Shown: positions 8,163 through 16,257 of the stretch, in pieces
How the letters are laid out: each line of letters opens with the position of its first letter
How positions within the stretch are numbered: the first letter of the stretch is position 1
Position numbers and translations under genes: made by a program
From: Clostridia bacterium
GTDB taxonomy: Bacteria > Bacillota > Clostridia > Oscillospirales > CAG-272
Reading direction: 5' to 3'
Assembly: GCA_017502875.1 (NCBI GenBank)
Contig: JAFVUF010000007.1
Coordinates: 59,130 to 123,129, forward strand
DNA: 64,000 bases
The notes under the pieces: model-generated
The model's database searches: none
What the model was told of the DNA's origin: nothing
What the model saw: only the letters and a program-made list of their open reading frames with translations

Positions 8163-8894
8163 TTACCTATCGAATATTCCTTCGAGAACGCCCTCGCTCA
8201 GCTTTACGCATTTATCGGTGGCGCTGTCGTAGAGATATCTGCCGTCGGAATAATCCTCATAGTATTTCAGTACGTAGGTGATATACGGGTGGGTAGAGCT
8301 GCCGAGATAAACCATTCTTATCGAATCCTCAACCGTACGGAGAGGACGGGGTACGCTTTCGCCGTTTACCATCGTTTTCTGTATCTCAGCCGCATCAACG
8401 GGATTGACGGCGCAGGAGAGGTATTCTATCAGTCGAATGTAGTAAACGAGCGCCTTGTCGGTCTCAAACTCGGAAAGAGAAGGGAGCGTTACGTCCTCCG
8501 CTACGTACAGCGAAATAGCGCCGAACTCGTCCTCGGTACCTATTATTTTATGAGGGTCGTACGTTACGGTCCTTCCTTTTTCGTCGGAGTATATAAGCTT
8601 GTAGTATTCCGTATCGCCCAGCTTTGCGTAAGGGTCGCTCTTGTCTAAGTCCGCTGAGTAGCAGTCGGGGGCGAGCTTATAGGTTATTCCGCTTCGGGAG
8701 TCGGTTACGGTAGCGCCGCCGTTTGATGTGGAGAGTCTGGGCTTGCCGAAAAAGTTTACTAAAAACACCGTCAGAAGTATCGCCGCGACAAGCGTAAGGG
8801 CGATTATCGCTACCGTCATCACTGGTATTCTTTTAGGTTCTTTTTTTTCTCCGTAAACGTCTTGGTAGGCGCCTTTTTTATAATTTCTTGCCAT
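8163..8894 (-). CDS. Single-pass membrane protein of unknown function
   Basis: 243 residues that I do not recognise. A short basic cytoplasmic N-terminus (YKKGAYQDVYGEKKEPKR) is followed by one membrane segment (about residues 25-49, VMTVAIIALTLVAAILLTVFLV) and an outside domain of mixed strands and helices with a duplicated-looking 'YYKLIYSDEKGR' strand pattern. No catalytic motif or cysteine pair stands out. It lies 5 bp from the phosphatase gene and 20 bp from the deaminase gene, so it is co-transcribed with them. Confidence 0.7.
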   Translation of the reverse strand: MARNYKKGAYQDVYGEKKEPKRIPVMTVAIIALTLVAAILLTVFLVNFFGKPRLSTSNGGATVTDSRSGITYKLAPDCYSADLDKSDPYAKLGDTEYYKLIYSDEKGRTVTYDPHKIIGTEDEFGAISLYVAEDVTLPSLSEFETDKALVYYIRLIEYLSCAVNPVDAAEIQKTMVNGESVPRPLRTVEDSIRMVYLGSSTHPYITYVLKYYEDYSDGRYLYDSATDKCVKLSEGVLEGIFDR

Positions 8895-8914
8895 TTCCTT
8901 ACCGACCTTATGTA

Positions 8915-9403
8915 TTAATAGCCGCGTCTGCCGCTTAAGCTGTCGTCGTCCTCAAGCCATTCCCTGACCTCAACAACGCTGTAGGAGTCGGGGGTGTTGC
9001 GGATAACTACCTTGTCAATGCCGGCGTTGATGATGAGCTTTTTGCACATAGCGCAGCTGTTTGTGCCGGGAACAAGTTCACCCGTCTTGGAATCAAGACA
9101 AGCCATATAAAGCGTAGCGCCGAGCATTCTCTCTCTTGAAGCCGCTATTATGGCGTTAGCCTCCGAATGAACCGAACGGCAAAGCTCGTAGCGCTCGCCT
9201 CTCGGTATTTTAAGCTCGTCTCTTATGCATTTTCCGATATCGGAGCAGTTTTTTCTGCCGCGGGGCGCTCCGTTATAGCCCGTTGAGATTATGGTGTCGT
9301 TTTTGACTATTATCGCTCCGAAGGACTTGCGGAGGCAGGTGCTTCTGGTGGCGACGGTCTGGGCGATGTCAAGATAGTAGTTTTCCTTTGATACTCTGTC
9401 CAT
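8915..9403 (-). CDS. dCMP / deoxycytidylate deaminase (ComEB-like)
   Basis: 162 residues. The zinc site is visible as HSEANAI (His plus catalytic Glu) and SCAMCKKLI (two cysteines); the usual PC before xxC is SC here. ATRSTCLRKSFGAIIV and GYNGAPRG are strongly conserved in dCMP deaminases, which make dUMP for thymidylate synthesis. This fits ThyX and the YfbR-like nucleotidase elsewhere in the window. It is the first gene of a five-gene minus-strand operon with a good promoter at 9480-9508. Confidence 0.92.
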   Translation of the reverse strand: MDRVSKENYYLDIAQTVATRSTCLRKSFGAIIVKNDTIISTGYNGAPRGRKNCSDIGKCIRDELKIPRGERYELCRSVHSEANAIIAASRERMLGATLYMACLDSKTGELVPGTNSCAMCKKLIINAGIDKVVIRNTPDSYSVVEVREWLEDDDSLSGRRGY

Positions 9404-9479
9404 TTTTTATCCTTTCAAGCGTAAGGTAAGTAACGTAAATTCTTCGCGCGTTCACGCATAAATATAAAAATACGGATAT

Positions 9480-9508
9480 ATTATATACTATATTACCTTA
9501 GGTTGCAA
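9480..9508 (-). promoter_or_regulatory. Sigma-A promoter of the deaminase-to-tsaD operon
   Basis: On the minus strand TTGCAA (9503-9508) and TATAAT (9480-9485) are separated by exactly 17 bp, about 75 bp upstream of the deaminase start. Confidence 0.75.
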
Positions 9509-9558
9509 CACAAAAAACAATTTATTTTAAAAAATGTTACATTCGGGAGTATGTCCGA

Positions 9559-9589
9559 GGGCGAGAGGTACTTAAGAAGTCTCTCGCCC
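9559..9589 (-). terminator. Hairpin behind the 69-residue gene
   Basis: A 9-bp perfect GC-rich stem (GGGCGAGAG / CTCTCGCCC) lies 16 bp beyond the stop of the small minus-strand gene. No good T-run follows, so termination may be weak or factor dependent. Confidence 0.45.
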
Positions 9590-9604
9590 CCGTGAAAATG
9601 CCGT

Positions 9605-9814
9605 TTAGCCGCGCAGCGAGCTTATAAGCTCGGAAAAATCACCGTTTTCGGGGAGTGTGTCCGCCTTTTTCAGTATCTCGTTCTGCTTTTCCGTGGGCAG
9701 AGAGCTGAATGCGGAAAGCGCCCGAAGGTCGCTCGAAAGCGCTACTCCAAGCCCTAAGGGAATACTTTTGCCGTTTATGTCGGCTATGACGGAATATCTG
9801 TTATCATTTTGCAT
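9605..9814 (-). CDS. Small conserved-looking protein, 69 residues
   Basis: A short cytosolic protein starting MQNDNRYSVIADINGKSIPLGLG, with a helical C-terminal half rich in leucine and serine (FSSLPTEKQNEILKKADTL, then ENGDFSELISSLRG). A Shine-Dalgarno (GAAAGGAC) lies upstream. The pattern resembles small uncharacterised proteins of Clostridia, but I cannot name a family. It is transcribed away from the lipoprotein gene at 9899. Confidence 0.6.
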   Translation of the reverse strand: MQNDNRYSVIADINGKSIPLGLGVALSSDLRALSAFSSLPTEKQNEILKKADTLPENGDFSELISSLRG

Positions 9815-9898
9815 TGTTATTTGCGTCCTTTCGCTGTTTTTGTATAGGTTAGTATTAGCGAAAAAAATACCTCGTATACCGAGAAAGGAGAATTACGG

Positions 9899-10423
9899 GT
9901 GAGATTGTTTGTGAAAATAGGCGCTATTTTACTTTGCGCTCTTCAACTGATTTCGTGTGGGGCGAGGCAGGTGGATATATGCGAGCTTATGCAGCGGCTT
10001 TGTGAGGAAAGCGGCGGCGAAAACGGGAAAGGGATATTGTATTTTAATCAAACCCGCAACTCGCAAAACGAAGATTTTGAGGAGCTTTCATATGAGGATT
10101 TCGGGTTTCTTTACAGCGGGAAAAGGGAACCGCCCGTATGCGCAAATCGGATTACGGGTTACGCCGTAAGGCTATCTCTTGATGGCGACGGCTACGAAAT
10201 ACACATTATTGAATGCGCTAACCCGTCTGACACTGAGGAGATATCTGAAATGCTGCTCAAAAGGGTTGAGAGACTTCAAGGCGCCGAGATACTTCAGTAT
10301 GCTCCGCAGACCTATGAGATGTATTTTCGGGGGGCGCAGGTGTACGCAAGGGGAAAGTATGCTTTTTTGTTGGCGACTCCCGATAACAAGGCGGTGATTG
10401 AAGCGATTGACAGGGCGCTGTAA
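9899..10423 (+). CDS. Small lipoprotein, possibly DUF4358-like
   Basis: 174 residues with a GTG start chosen because the Shine-Dalgarno GAGAAAGGAG sits at 9881-9890. The signal peptide VRLFVKIGAILLCALQLISCGAR ends in a lipobox LISC, so the mature protein should begin at Cys20 and be anchored to the outer face of the membrane. The rest is a compact domain of about 150 residues (ELMQRLCEESGG, then YFNQTRN, then a helical LLKRVERLQGAEILQY and a strand YARGKYAFLLATPDN) with the layout of small DUF4358-type lipoproteins. Function unknown. Confidence 0.7.
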   Translation: MRLFVKIGAILLCALQLISCGARQVDICELMQRLCEESGGENGKGILYFNQTRNSQNEDFEELSYEDFGFLYSGKREPPVCANRITGYAVRLSLDGDGYEIHIIECANPSDTEEISEMLLKRVERLQGAEILQYAPQTYEMYFRGAQVYARGKYAFLLATPDNKAVIEAIDRAL

Positions 10424-10456
10424 AAGTTAAAAAATTGAAAATTATATAAAAGCGTA

Positions 10457-10485
10457 TTGCAATTTTTATTATTATCTGTTATAAT
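10457..10485 (+). promoter_or_regulatory. Promoter of the SRP RNA
   Basis: TTGCAA (10457-10462) and a perfect TATAAT (10480-10485) with a 17-bp spacer, placing the transcription start near 10492 at the first base of the SRP RNA closing stem. Confidence 0.85.
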
Positions 10486-10491
10486 ATACGT

Positions 10492-10807
10492 GCAAGGCAA
10501 GATATAGAATAAGGTCATACCGGCCGGGGAGCTAGCGGTGCCCTGTAACCTACAATCCGCTATAGTAGGGGTGGTTTCCGATCCGAGGGCCAATCGTGTG
10601 CGGTCTGCGCCGTTGGGGATCGTGATGACGGATGGGTCTTGTGCAATCAATGGCCTCGAACCATGTCAGGCGGGCGCACCGAGCAGCATTAAGGGGTATG
10701 TTTGATGTGCCACGAGGGTGCCTGTCCCGAGCGAGAGCCGCGGTTAACGCGTATTCGGTTGTGTTCAGAGTGAGGTGTATGACCGTATTGTGTATCTTGC
10801 CTTCTTG
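10492..10807 (+). ncRNA. ffs: Signal recognition particle RNA, large (Alu-containing) type
   Basis: The 5' Alu domain shows GCCGGGGAGCTAGCGGTGCC then CTGTAACC and GCTATAGTAGGGGTG. The S domain holds the SRP54-binding helix 8 landmarks CATGTCAGG and GAGCAGCATTAAGG. The ends pair: CAAGGCAAGATATA near the 5' end with TATCTTGCCTT at 10793-10803, and AAGGTCATAC with GTATGACC. Length is about 315 nt, slightly longer than the Bacillus RNA (~270 nt). It scaffolds Ffh for co-translational targeting to the membrane. The position directly upstream of dnaX is the conserved Firmicutes arrangement. Confidence 0.92.
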
Positions 10808-10874
10808 TCTTCGAAAAATCGCGTAATACTTCGTTTCTTCCTCGAAAGCAGCCCGATTTACGTAAGTAAACCTT

Positions 10875-10990
10875 CGCTTTGCTAAAATAATCACAAAGCG
10901 GCTGTCCTGCACCAGAGTTTTGCGTCTTTGTGTTGCAAAGCGGCAATTATACAGAAGCTTTTGCGGAGCTTTTCTCGAAAAGCGACCGTT
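10875..10990 (+). repeat. Dispersed bipartite element, copy D (5' of dnaX)
   Basis: The conserved module is at 10954-10990 (GAAGCTTTTGCGGAGC, second hairpin GCTTTTC-TC-GAAAAGC, GCGACCG). Unlike the other copies no long stem abuts it; only short alternatives exist, such as CGCTTTG (10875-10881) with CAAAGCG at 10894-10900 or at 10936-10942. It is also the only copy on the 5' side of its neighbouring gene: the module ends 18 bp before the dnaX start and contributes to its leader. Confidence 0.72.
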
Positions 10991-11008
10991 ATTTTCACAG
11001 GAGGTAAT

Positions 11009-12628
11009 ATGTATCAAGCCTTATACCGTAAATGGCGGCCGAAGGGATTTGATTCGGTCTGCGGACAGGAGCACATCACTTCCGTGCTTCGCTATGAAAT
11101 AATCAATAACCGTTACAGCCACGCGTATCTGTTTTGCGGATCTCGCGGAACGGGTAAGACCACCTGCGCCAAGCTTCTCGCCAAGGCGGTAAACTGTCTT
11201 GCTCCCGTAAACGGCAGCCCCTGCGGAGAGTGTGAGGCGTGCCGTGCTATCGATGACGAGCGTACCACCGACGTTATCGAAATGGACGCAGCCTCGAACA
11301 CGGGCGTTGACTACATCAGAGATATTCGCGAGGCGGTAATGTACGCTCCGTCCATGCTCAAAAACCGCGTATACATCATAGACGAGGTTCATATGCTCAC
11401 CCAGAGCGCCTTCAACGCGCTTTTAAAGACCTTGGAGGAGCCTCCGTCAAGGGTGGTATTTATTCTGGCGACCACAGAGCAGCAAAAGATTCCTGCTACC
11501 ATTCTTTCACGCTGTCAGAGGTTTGAGTTCCGCAGGATTGCCACCGACGTTATAGTCGACAGACTGCTTTACATTTCGGAGCAGGAGGGCATAAAAACAG
11601 AGCCCGCCGCCGCCAAGGTCATCGCGAAGATGGCGCAGGGCGGTATGCGAGACGCCATCAGCCTTCTTGAGCTTTGCGCCGGCGAGGGTAGAGAGATAAC
11701 TCTTGAGGCGGTCAAGGCGGTTACGGGCGCTGTTGGCAGAGAGCAGGCTGCGGAGGTAGCGTTCGCTATCAAAAACAAGGACACCGACGCCCTTTTTGAT
11801 ATAATAAGCTCCGCTGTGGCGTCGTCAAAGGAGCTTACGGTTTTCTGGCAGGAAATAACCGATTTTTACCGTGATATGCTTATTTTCAAGACGGCGAAAA
11901 GTCCTGAGCGCTATCTTGACCTGACGGCAGACGAGGAGCAGACTCTGCGGAAGCTTTCCGACGCTTTTTCGTTCGCTACGCTTCTCAGACACTGCTCGAT
12001 ACTTGAGGAAACGCATACCGCTATGCTTCGTCAGGGTGCGTCCAAGAGGCTTTGCGCCGAGATGGCGTTCCTTAAAATGTGCGACGACAGGCTTGACGCG
12101 GTTCCTGAGGGGCTTGTAGCAAGAGTTTCTGCCTTGGAGGAAAGAATAGCGGCTCTTTCGAGTGGAGTTATACCCGTTAAAAACGGTCTTTCGTCGGTCA
12201 ATGTCGAGATGAAAGCGCCGGAGGCAAAGCCTGTGTCTTTTAAAAAGACGGTAAGCGCCGAGACGGTAAAGGCGGAGGTCGAGGCGGCTATGAAAGCAGA
12301 AAATAAAAGCGAGCCTAAGCCTGTAAGACAGGGGTTAAAGCCTGCTTCATGGTGGGTGGAGGCAACGAAGAAGCTTTCTGAGACAAATCCGTCTGTTTCA
12401 CCGTTTATGCGGCTTGCAAGAGCTTATGAAAACGGCGACAGAGTGCTTGTCCGTGTTGACGGCGCTATTACGAGGGATATGCTGGACACTTCGGATATGC
12501 GTTCAACGCTTTCCTCGCTTTCGGCGTTACTCGCGCCGGCGCCTGTCGCTCCCGATAGGTTTGATTTTGTGGAAACGGGCAATACGGGCGCGGAAAAGCT
12601 GCCCATTGACGAGCTTGAGGATAATTAA
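11009..12628 (+). CDS. dnaX: DNA polymerase III subunit gamma/tau
   Basis: 539 residues from ATG 11009, chosen over an in-frame upstream ATG because CAGGAGG lies at 10998-11004 and MYQALYRKWRPKGFDSVCGQ is the canonical DnaX start. Walker A GSRGTGKTTCAK, the zinc module CGECEAC, Walker B VYIIDEVHMLT and sensor-1 FILATTEQQKIPATILSRCQRF are present. The C-terminal ~180 residues form a charged linker and a tau-like domain. It is the clamp-loader motor of the replisome. ybaB and recR follow in the same operon. I saw no slippery heptamer needed for a short gamma form. Confidence 0.95.
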   Translation: MYQALYRKWRPKGFDSVCGQEHITSVLRYEIINNRYSHAYLFCGSRGTGKTTCAKLLAKAVNCLAPVNGSPCGECEACRAIDDERTTDVIEMDAASNTGVDYIRDIREAVMYAPSMLKNRVYIIDEVHMLTQSAFNALLKTLEEPPSRVVFILATTEQQKIPATILSRCQRFEFRRIATDVIVDRLLYISEQEGIKTEPAAAKVIAKMAQGGMRDAISLLELCAGEGREITLEAVKAVTGAVGREQAAEVAFAIKNKDTDALFDIISSAVASSKELTVFWQEITDFYRDMLIFKTAKSPERYLDLTADEEQTLRKLSDAFSFATLLRHCSILEETHTAMLRQGASKRLCAEMAFLKMCDDRLDAVPEGLVARVSALEERIAALSSGVIPVKNGLSSVNVEMKAPEAKPVSFKKTVSAETVKAEVEAAMKAENKSEPKPVRQGLKPASWWVEATKKLSETNPSVSPFMRLARAYENGDRVLVRVDGAITRDMLDTSDMRSTLSSLSALLAPAPVAPDRFDFVETGNTGAEKLPIDELEDN

Positions 12629-12658
12629 AAATCATATAGACTGAGAGGAATTACGAAA

Positions 12659-13012
12659 ATGAAAGCAAGATTACCGAAGGAATACACTGCAGGGCCTTCC
12701 AGCATGCAGGGAATGTTAAAGCAGGCTCAGAGAATGCAGGAGCAGGTCGCTGAGGTTCAGGCTCAGCTTGAGGCAAGGGAATACGAGATAAAGGCGGGCG
12801 GCGGAGTCGTTACAGTAAAGATAAACGGCAAAAAGGAAATTCTTTCCATTGATATCGCTCCCGAAATAGTTGACCCCGACGACATCGAGACTCTTTCCGA
12901 CGTTCTTACCGCAGGTGTTAACGAGGCTATCAAGCGCGTTGAGGACGACGCGGCTGCCGAGATGAGCAAGGTTACCGGAGGAATGGGCGGCATGATGCCC
13001 GGTCTTTTCTAA
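12659..13012 (+). CDS. YbaB/EbfC-family nucleoid-associated protein
   Basis: 117 residues. QGMLKQAQRMQEQVAEVQAQLEA, then GGGVVTVKINGKKEILSIDI and the aspartate-rich IVDPDDIETLSDVLTAGVNEA are the standard YbaB architecture of a coiled-coil helix and a beta-hairpin that dimerises into a DNA-clamping tweezer. The N-terminus carries about 15 extra residues before SMQGMLKQ; a later start at the ATG in SMQG is possible. It is located between dnaX and recR as in most bacteria. Confidence 0.93.
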   Translation: MKARLPKEYTAGPSSMQGMLKQAQRMQEQVAEVQAQLEAREYEIKAGGGVVTVKINGKKEILSIDIAPEIVDPDDIETLSDVLTAGVNEAIKRVEDDAAAEMSKVTGGMGGMMPGLF

Positions 13013-13015
13013 GAT

Positions 13016-13615
13016 ATGAGTGAATTTATACCGCCGCTTGAAATGATGGTGGAGGCGTTCCGCCGTCTGCCCGGAGTTGGCAGAAAAAGCGCCGAGCGCA
13101 TGGCGTTTGGAGTGCTTGATATGACGCCTGAGCAGGTTGAGAGCTTCGTTTCCGCGGTTGCGGGCGCGAGGAGCTCTATTCACGCCTGTAAGGAATGCGG
13201 AAATATTACCGCTTCCGAGCTTTGTCCGATATGCTCTGACGAGGGGCGGGACAGAACGATAATCTGCGTGGTTGAGGACAGCAAGGCGGTCATATCGTTT
13301 GAGAAGATAAAGGAATATAACGGAATTTATCACGTTCTCGGAGGAGTTATCTCACCCAGAAGCGGCAAGGCGCCGCAGGACCTCAATCTCGCCTCGCTGT
13401 CCGAGCGCATAAGAGAAAACGGCGCTACCGAGGTAATGATAGCGACCAACGCCACCGTTGAGGGTGAAACGACGGCTATGTATATAAGCAGACTTATCAA
13501 GCCTACGGGCGTTAAGATAACCCGTCTTGCCTACGGAATACCCGTCGGCGCTGATATTGAGTATGCTGATAAGCTGACCTTGCTCCGAGCAATCGAGGGA
13601 AGACGGGAGTTTTGA
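13016..13615 (+). CDS. recR: Recombination mediator RecR
   Basis: 199 residues, standard length. An N-terminal helix-hairpin-helix (LPGVGRKSAERMAF), a zinc finger (CKECGNIT...CPIC) and a Toprim domain (ICVVEDSKAVISFE...YHVLGGVISPRSG) are all visible. RecR with RecO/RecF loads RecA on gapped DNA. It starts 3 bp after ybaB. The stop codon is followed within 12 bp by repeat copy E. Confidence 0.96.
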   Translation: MSEFIPPLEMMVEAFRRLPGVGRKSAERMAFGVLDMTPEQVESFVSAVAGARSSIHACKECGNITASELCPICSDEGRDRTIICVVEDSKAVISFEKIKEYNGIYHVLGGVISPRSGKAPQDLNLASLSERIRENGATEVMIATNATVEGETTAMYISRLIKPTGVKITRLAYGIPVGADIEYADKLTLLRAIEGRREF

Positions 13616-13626
13616 GCAAGTGGAGT

Positions 13627-13734
13627 ACGCGCTTTCTTGGAAGAAAGCTGCGCAAAGAACTCTCTTACAACGATGCCATATGCTTTGGAGTAATTTTTAA
13701 AACGATTTATTTGATATGGCATCGTTGCAAGAGA
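13627..13734 (-). repeat. Dispersed bipartite hairpin element, copy E (3' of recR)
   Basis: Same design on the opposite strand. The module occupies 13627-13660; its second hairpin is GCTTTCTT-CC-AAGAAAGC, with both strands changed relative to copies A-D. A 21-position stem follows (13661-13681 with 13714-13734, 20 of 21 paired, arms around CAACGATGCCATAT). The module again faces the gene end and the long hairpin points away. Confidence 0.82.
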
Positions 13735-13831
13735 TTACCTCGTATTTTCTTCAGGAACGTGCATGTCGCTTGTTCACATCTCTAATATGACATTAAAAAA
13801 CCGAAAGATTTAACCCACAAAGGCGAAAACA

Positions 13832-16228
13832 ATGTTAAAAGACAGATTTTTAAACGCAAAGCGAAAGCTTTTTGATAAGGTATATGACCACTTAAACGAT
13901 AAGCAACGGGAGGCTGTTTACACTGTAAACGGCCCTTTGCTGATTCTTGCGGGCGCGGGAAGCGGCAAGACCACCGTTCTTGTAAACCGCATAGGCTATA
14001 TGATACGCTACGGCAACGCCTATAATTCCGAAAGAGTTCCTTCCTTCGTTACCGAGCAGGACGTCATCGAGCTTGAAAACGCGCTTACGCTTCCAAAGGC
14101 TGAGGCTGAGGCGCTGCTTGACCGTTACTCTGAGGATAGGGTAAAGGCTTGGAGTATACTTAGCATAACCTTTACCAACAAGGCGGCAAACGAGATGAAG
14201 TCCCGTCTTGAAAAGAAGGTAGGCGAGGAGGCGGGCGCCATCTGGGCGGGTACCTTCCACTCCATATGCGTCAAGATTCTGCGCCGCTACGGAGACAGAG
14301 TAGGCTACGGCGCGGGCTTTACTATTTACGATACCGATGACCAGAAGAAGCTTATGCTTTCGGTCATCAAGGATATGGGCGCTGACGAAAAGATGTTCGC
14401 TCCCAAGACAGTGCTGAATTTTGTCAGCAGGGCAAAGGATAAGCTTATGACGCCCGATGACGTTCAAAGCGAGGCAAAGGACTTCCGCGAGCAGAAGATG
14501 GCTCAGTTCTATAAGGAGTATCAGCGCCGTCTTGTAAGCGGAAACGCTCTGGATTTCGACGATATCATAATGCAGACCGTGCGCTTGCTTAACGAGGACG
14601 CGGAGGCAAGGGAATACTGTCAGAACAAGTTCAGGTACGTTTGCGTTGACGAGTATCAGGACACCAACCGAGCGCAGTTCGTGCTTACGTCCATTATCTC
14701 CGAAAAGCACGGTAACCTTATGGTTGTCGGAGACGACGACCAGAGCATCTACCGCTTCAGAGGCGCGGATATTGACAACATACTTAATTTTGACCGTGAG
14801 ATAGCTGACACAAGGGTGATAAAGCTTGAGCAGAATTACCGAAGCACAAAGGCTATTCTCGACGCGGCTAACGCCATAATCAAGAACAACGCTAACCGCC
14901 ACGGCAAAAGCTTGTGGACTGACAAGGAGGGCGGCAGCGCCGTTTCGCTCCGCCGTCTTGACACTCAAAACGATGAATCCAAGTACATAGTTGACAAGAT
15001 ACTTGAGCTTAAAAGAACCGAGGGACGCTCGCTTTCCGATTTTGCCGTTCTGTACCGACTGAATTCGCTTTCCAACAGTCTTGAAAGCGCTTTTTCAAGA
15101 AGCGGTGTGCCCTACAGAGTGCTGGGTGGACTTCGCTTTACCGACAGAAAGGAGGTAAAGGACGTACTTGCCTACCTCTGTCTTATAAACAATCCCTCGG
15201 ATAACGTCCGTCTCATGCGTATTATCAACGAGCCAAAGCGCAAGATAGGCGATTCGACTGTTAACGCGGTTTACGAGCTTGCGGGTCGTGAAAATGAGTC
15301 GATGTTCAGCATAATGCGGAACGCCCACCTGTATCCGTCGCTTTCCAAGGCGGCAAATAAGCTTAAAGAGTTTACCGAGCTTATTCTCGGACTCCGTGAG
15401 ATAGCAGCCGTTGAAGCACTTGACGTGCTTATCGACAAGGTTCTTGACCTGACGGGATACCGAGCGATGTTGAAGGCGCAGGACGAGCAGGAGGGTAAGA
15501 GCCGACTTGAAAACGCGGAAGAGCTTATCTCCAATGCCGTTGAGTTTATAAATACCCACGAGGACAGCTCGCTTTCCGCGTTTCTTGAGGAGATGGCGCT
15601 CGTCGCCGACATAGATAACTACGACCCTGACGCCGAGGCAGTCGTTTTAATGACCGTTCACAGCGCGAAGGGACTTGAATTTCCTGTTGTGTTCCTGCCT
15701 GCTCTTGAGGAGGGAGTTTTCCCGTCCTCGCAGTCGCTTTACGACGAGGCGGAGCTGGAGGAGGAGCGCAGGCTCGCTTACGTAGCGGTAACGAGAGCTA
15801 AGGATAGGCTATTTATCACTCACACCCGTGAGCGACTTCTGTACGGTAAGACCTCGTATAACAAGCTGTCAAAGTTCGTTTCCGAGATACCGGAGTCTAT
15901 GCTGGATATTGAAAAGGGAGCCGAGAGGGGAGCAAATCCGATGAGAGAAAGAATCGGATTGGGAGCTTTTTCTCAAAGACCTCAGGCGCAGATATCGAGC
16001 GAGTTCACCAAGCGCTCTCCGTTTGGCGCTTCCGCTTACGCCGCAAAAACGAGCGTTCCAAAGGAGACGTTCAGCGTAGGAGATACCGTTAAGCACCCTG
16101 TGTTCGGAACGGGTGTAATTACGGGCGCGACTTCTGTTGGTCCGGACGTTCTGTACGAGATAGCCTTTGACAGCGTTGGAACCAAAAAGATGATGGGAAA
16201 TTACGCAAAGATCAAACGGGTTCAGTAG
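13832..16228 (+). CDS. pcrA: UvrD/PcrA-type superfamily 1 DNA helicase
   Basis: 798 residues. Q-motif and Walker A LNDKQREAV...LAGAGSGKTTVL, motif Ia FTNKAANEM, motif II VDEYQDTN, motif III GDDDQSIYRFRGAD, motif IV LEQNYRST, motif V VMTVHSAKGLEFPVVFLP and motif VI EERRLAYVAVTRAKDRL are all intact. The C-terminus ends in the PcrA RNA-polymerase-binding Tudor-like fold (GDTVKHPVFGTGVIT). It unwinds DNA in repair and removes RecA and stalled polymerase. The Shine-Dalgarno is weak (AAAGGCGA). A decayed partial second copy lies at 17311. Confidence 0.96.
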   Translation: MLKDRFLNAKRKLFDKVYDHLNDKQREAVYTVNGPLLILAGAGSGKTTVLVNRIGYMIRYGNAYNSERVPSFVTEQDVIELENALTLPKAEAEALLDRYSEDRVKAWSILSITFTNKAANEMKSRLEKKVGEEAGAIWAGTFHSICVKILRRYGDRVGYGAGFTIYDTDDQKKLMLSVIKDMGADEKMFAPKTVLNFVSRAKDKLMTPDDVQSEAKDFREQKMAQFYKEYQRRLVSGNALDFDDIIMQTVRLLNEDAEAREYCQNKFRYVCVDEYQDTNRAQFVLTSIISEKHGNLMVVGDDDQSIYRFRGADIDNILNFDREIADTRVIKLEQNYRSTKAILDAANAIIKNNANRHGKSLWTDKEGGSAVSLRRLDTQNDESKYIVDKILELKRTEGRSLSDFAVLYRLNSLSNSLESAFSRSGVPYRVLGGLRFTDRKEVKDVLAYLCLINNPSDNVRLMRIINEPKRKIGDSTVNAVYELAGRENESMFSIMRNAHLYPSLSKAANKLKEFTELILGLREIAAVEALDVLIDKVLDLTGYRAMLKAQDEQEGKSRLENAEELISNAVEFINTHEDSSLSAFLEEMALVADIDNYDPDAEAVVLMTVHSAKGLEFPVVFLPALEEGVFPSSQSLYDEAELEEERRLAYVAVTRAKDRLFITHTRERLLYGKTSYNKLSKFVSEIPESMLDIEKGAERGANPMRERIGLGAFSQRPQAQISSEFTKRSPFGASAYAAKTSVPKETFSVGDTVKHPVFGTGVITGATSVGPDVLYEIAFDSVGTKKMMGNYAKIKRVQ

Positions 16229-16257
16229 GCTGGTTTTAAATCACGGGAGGATGACAT

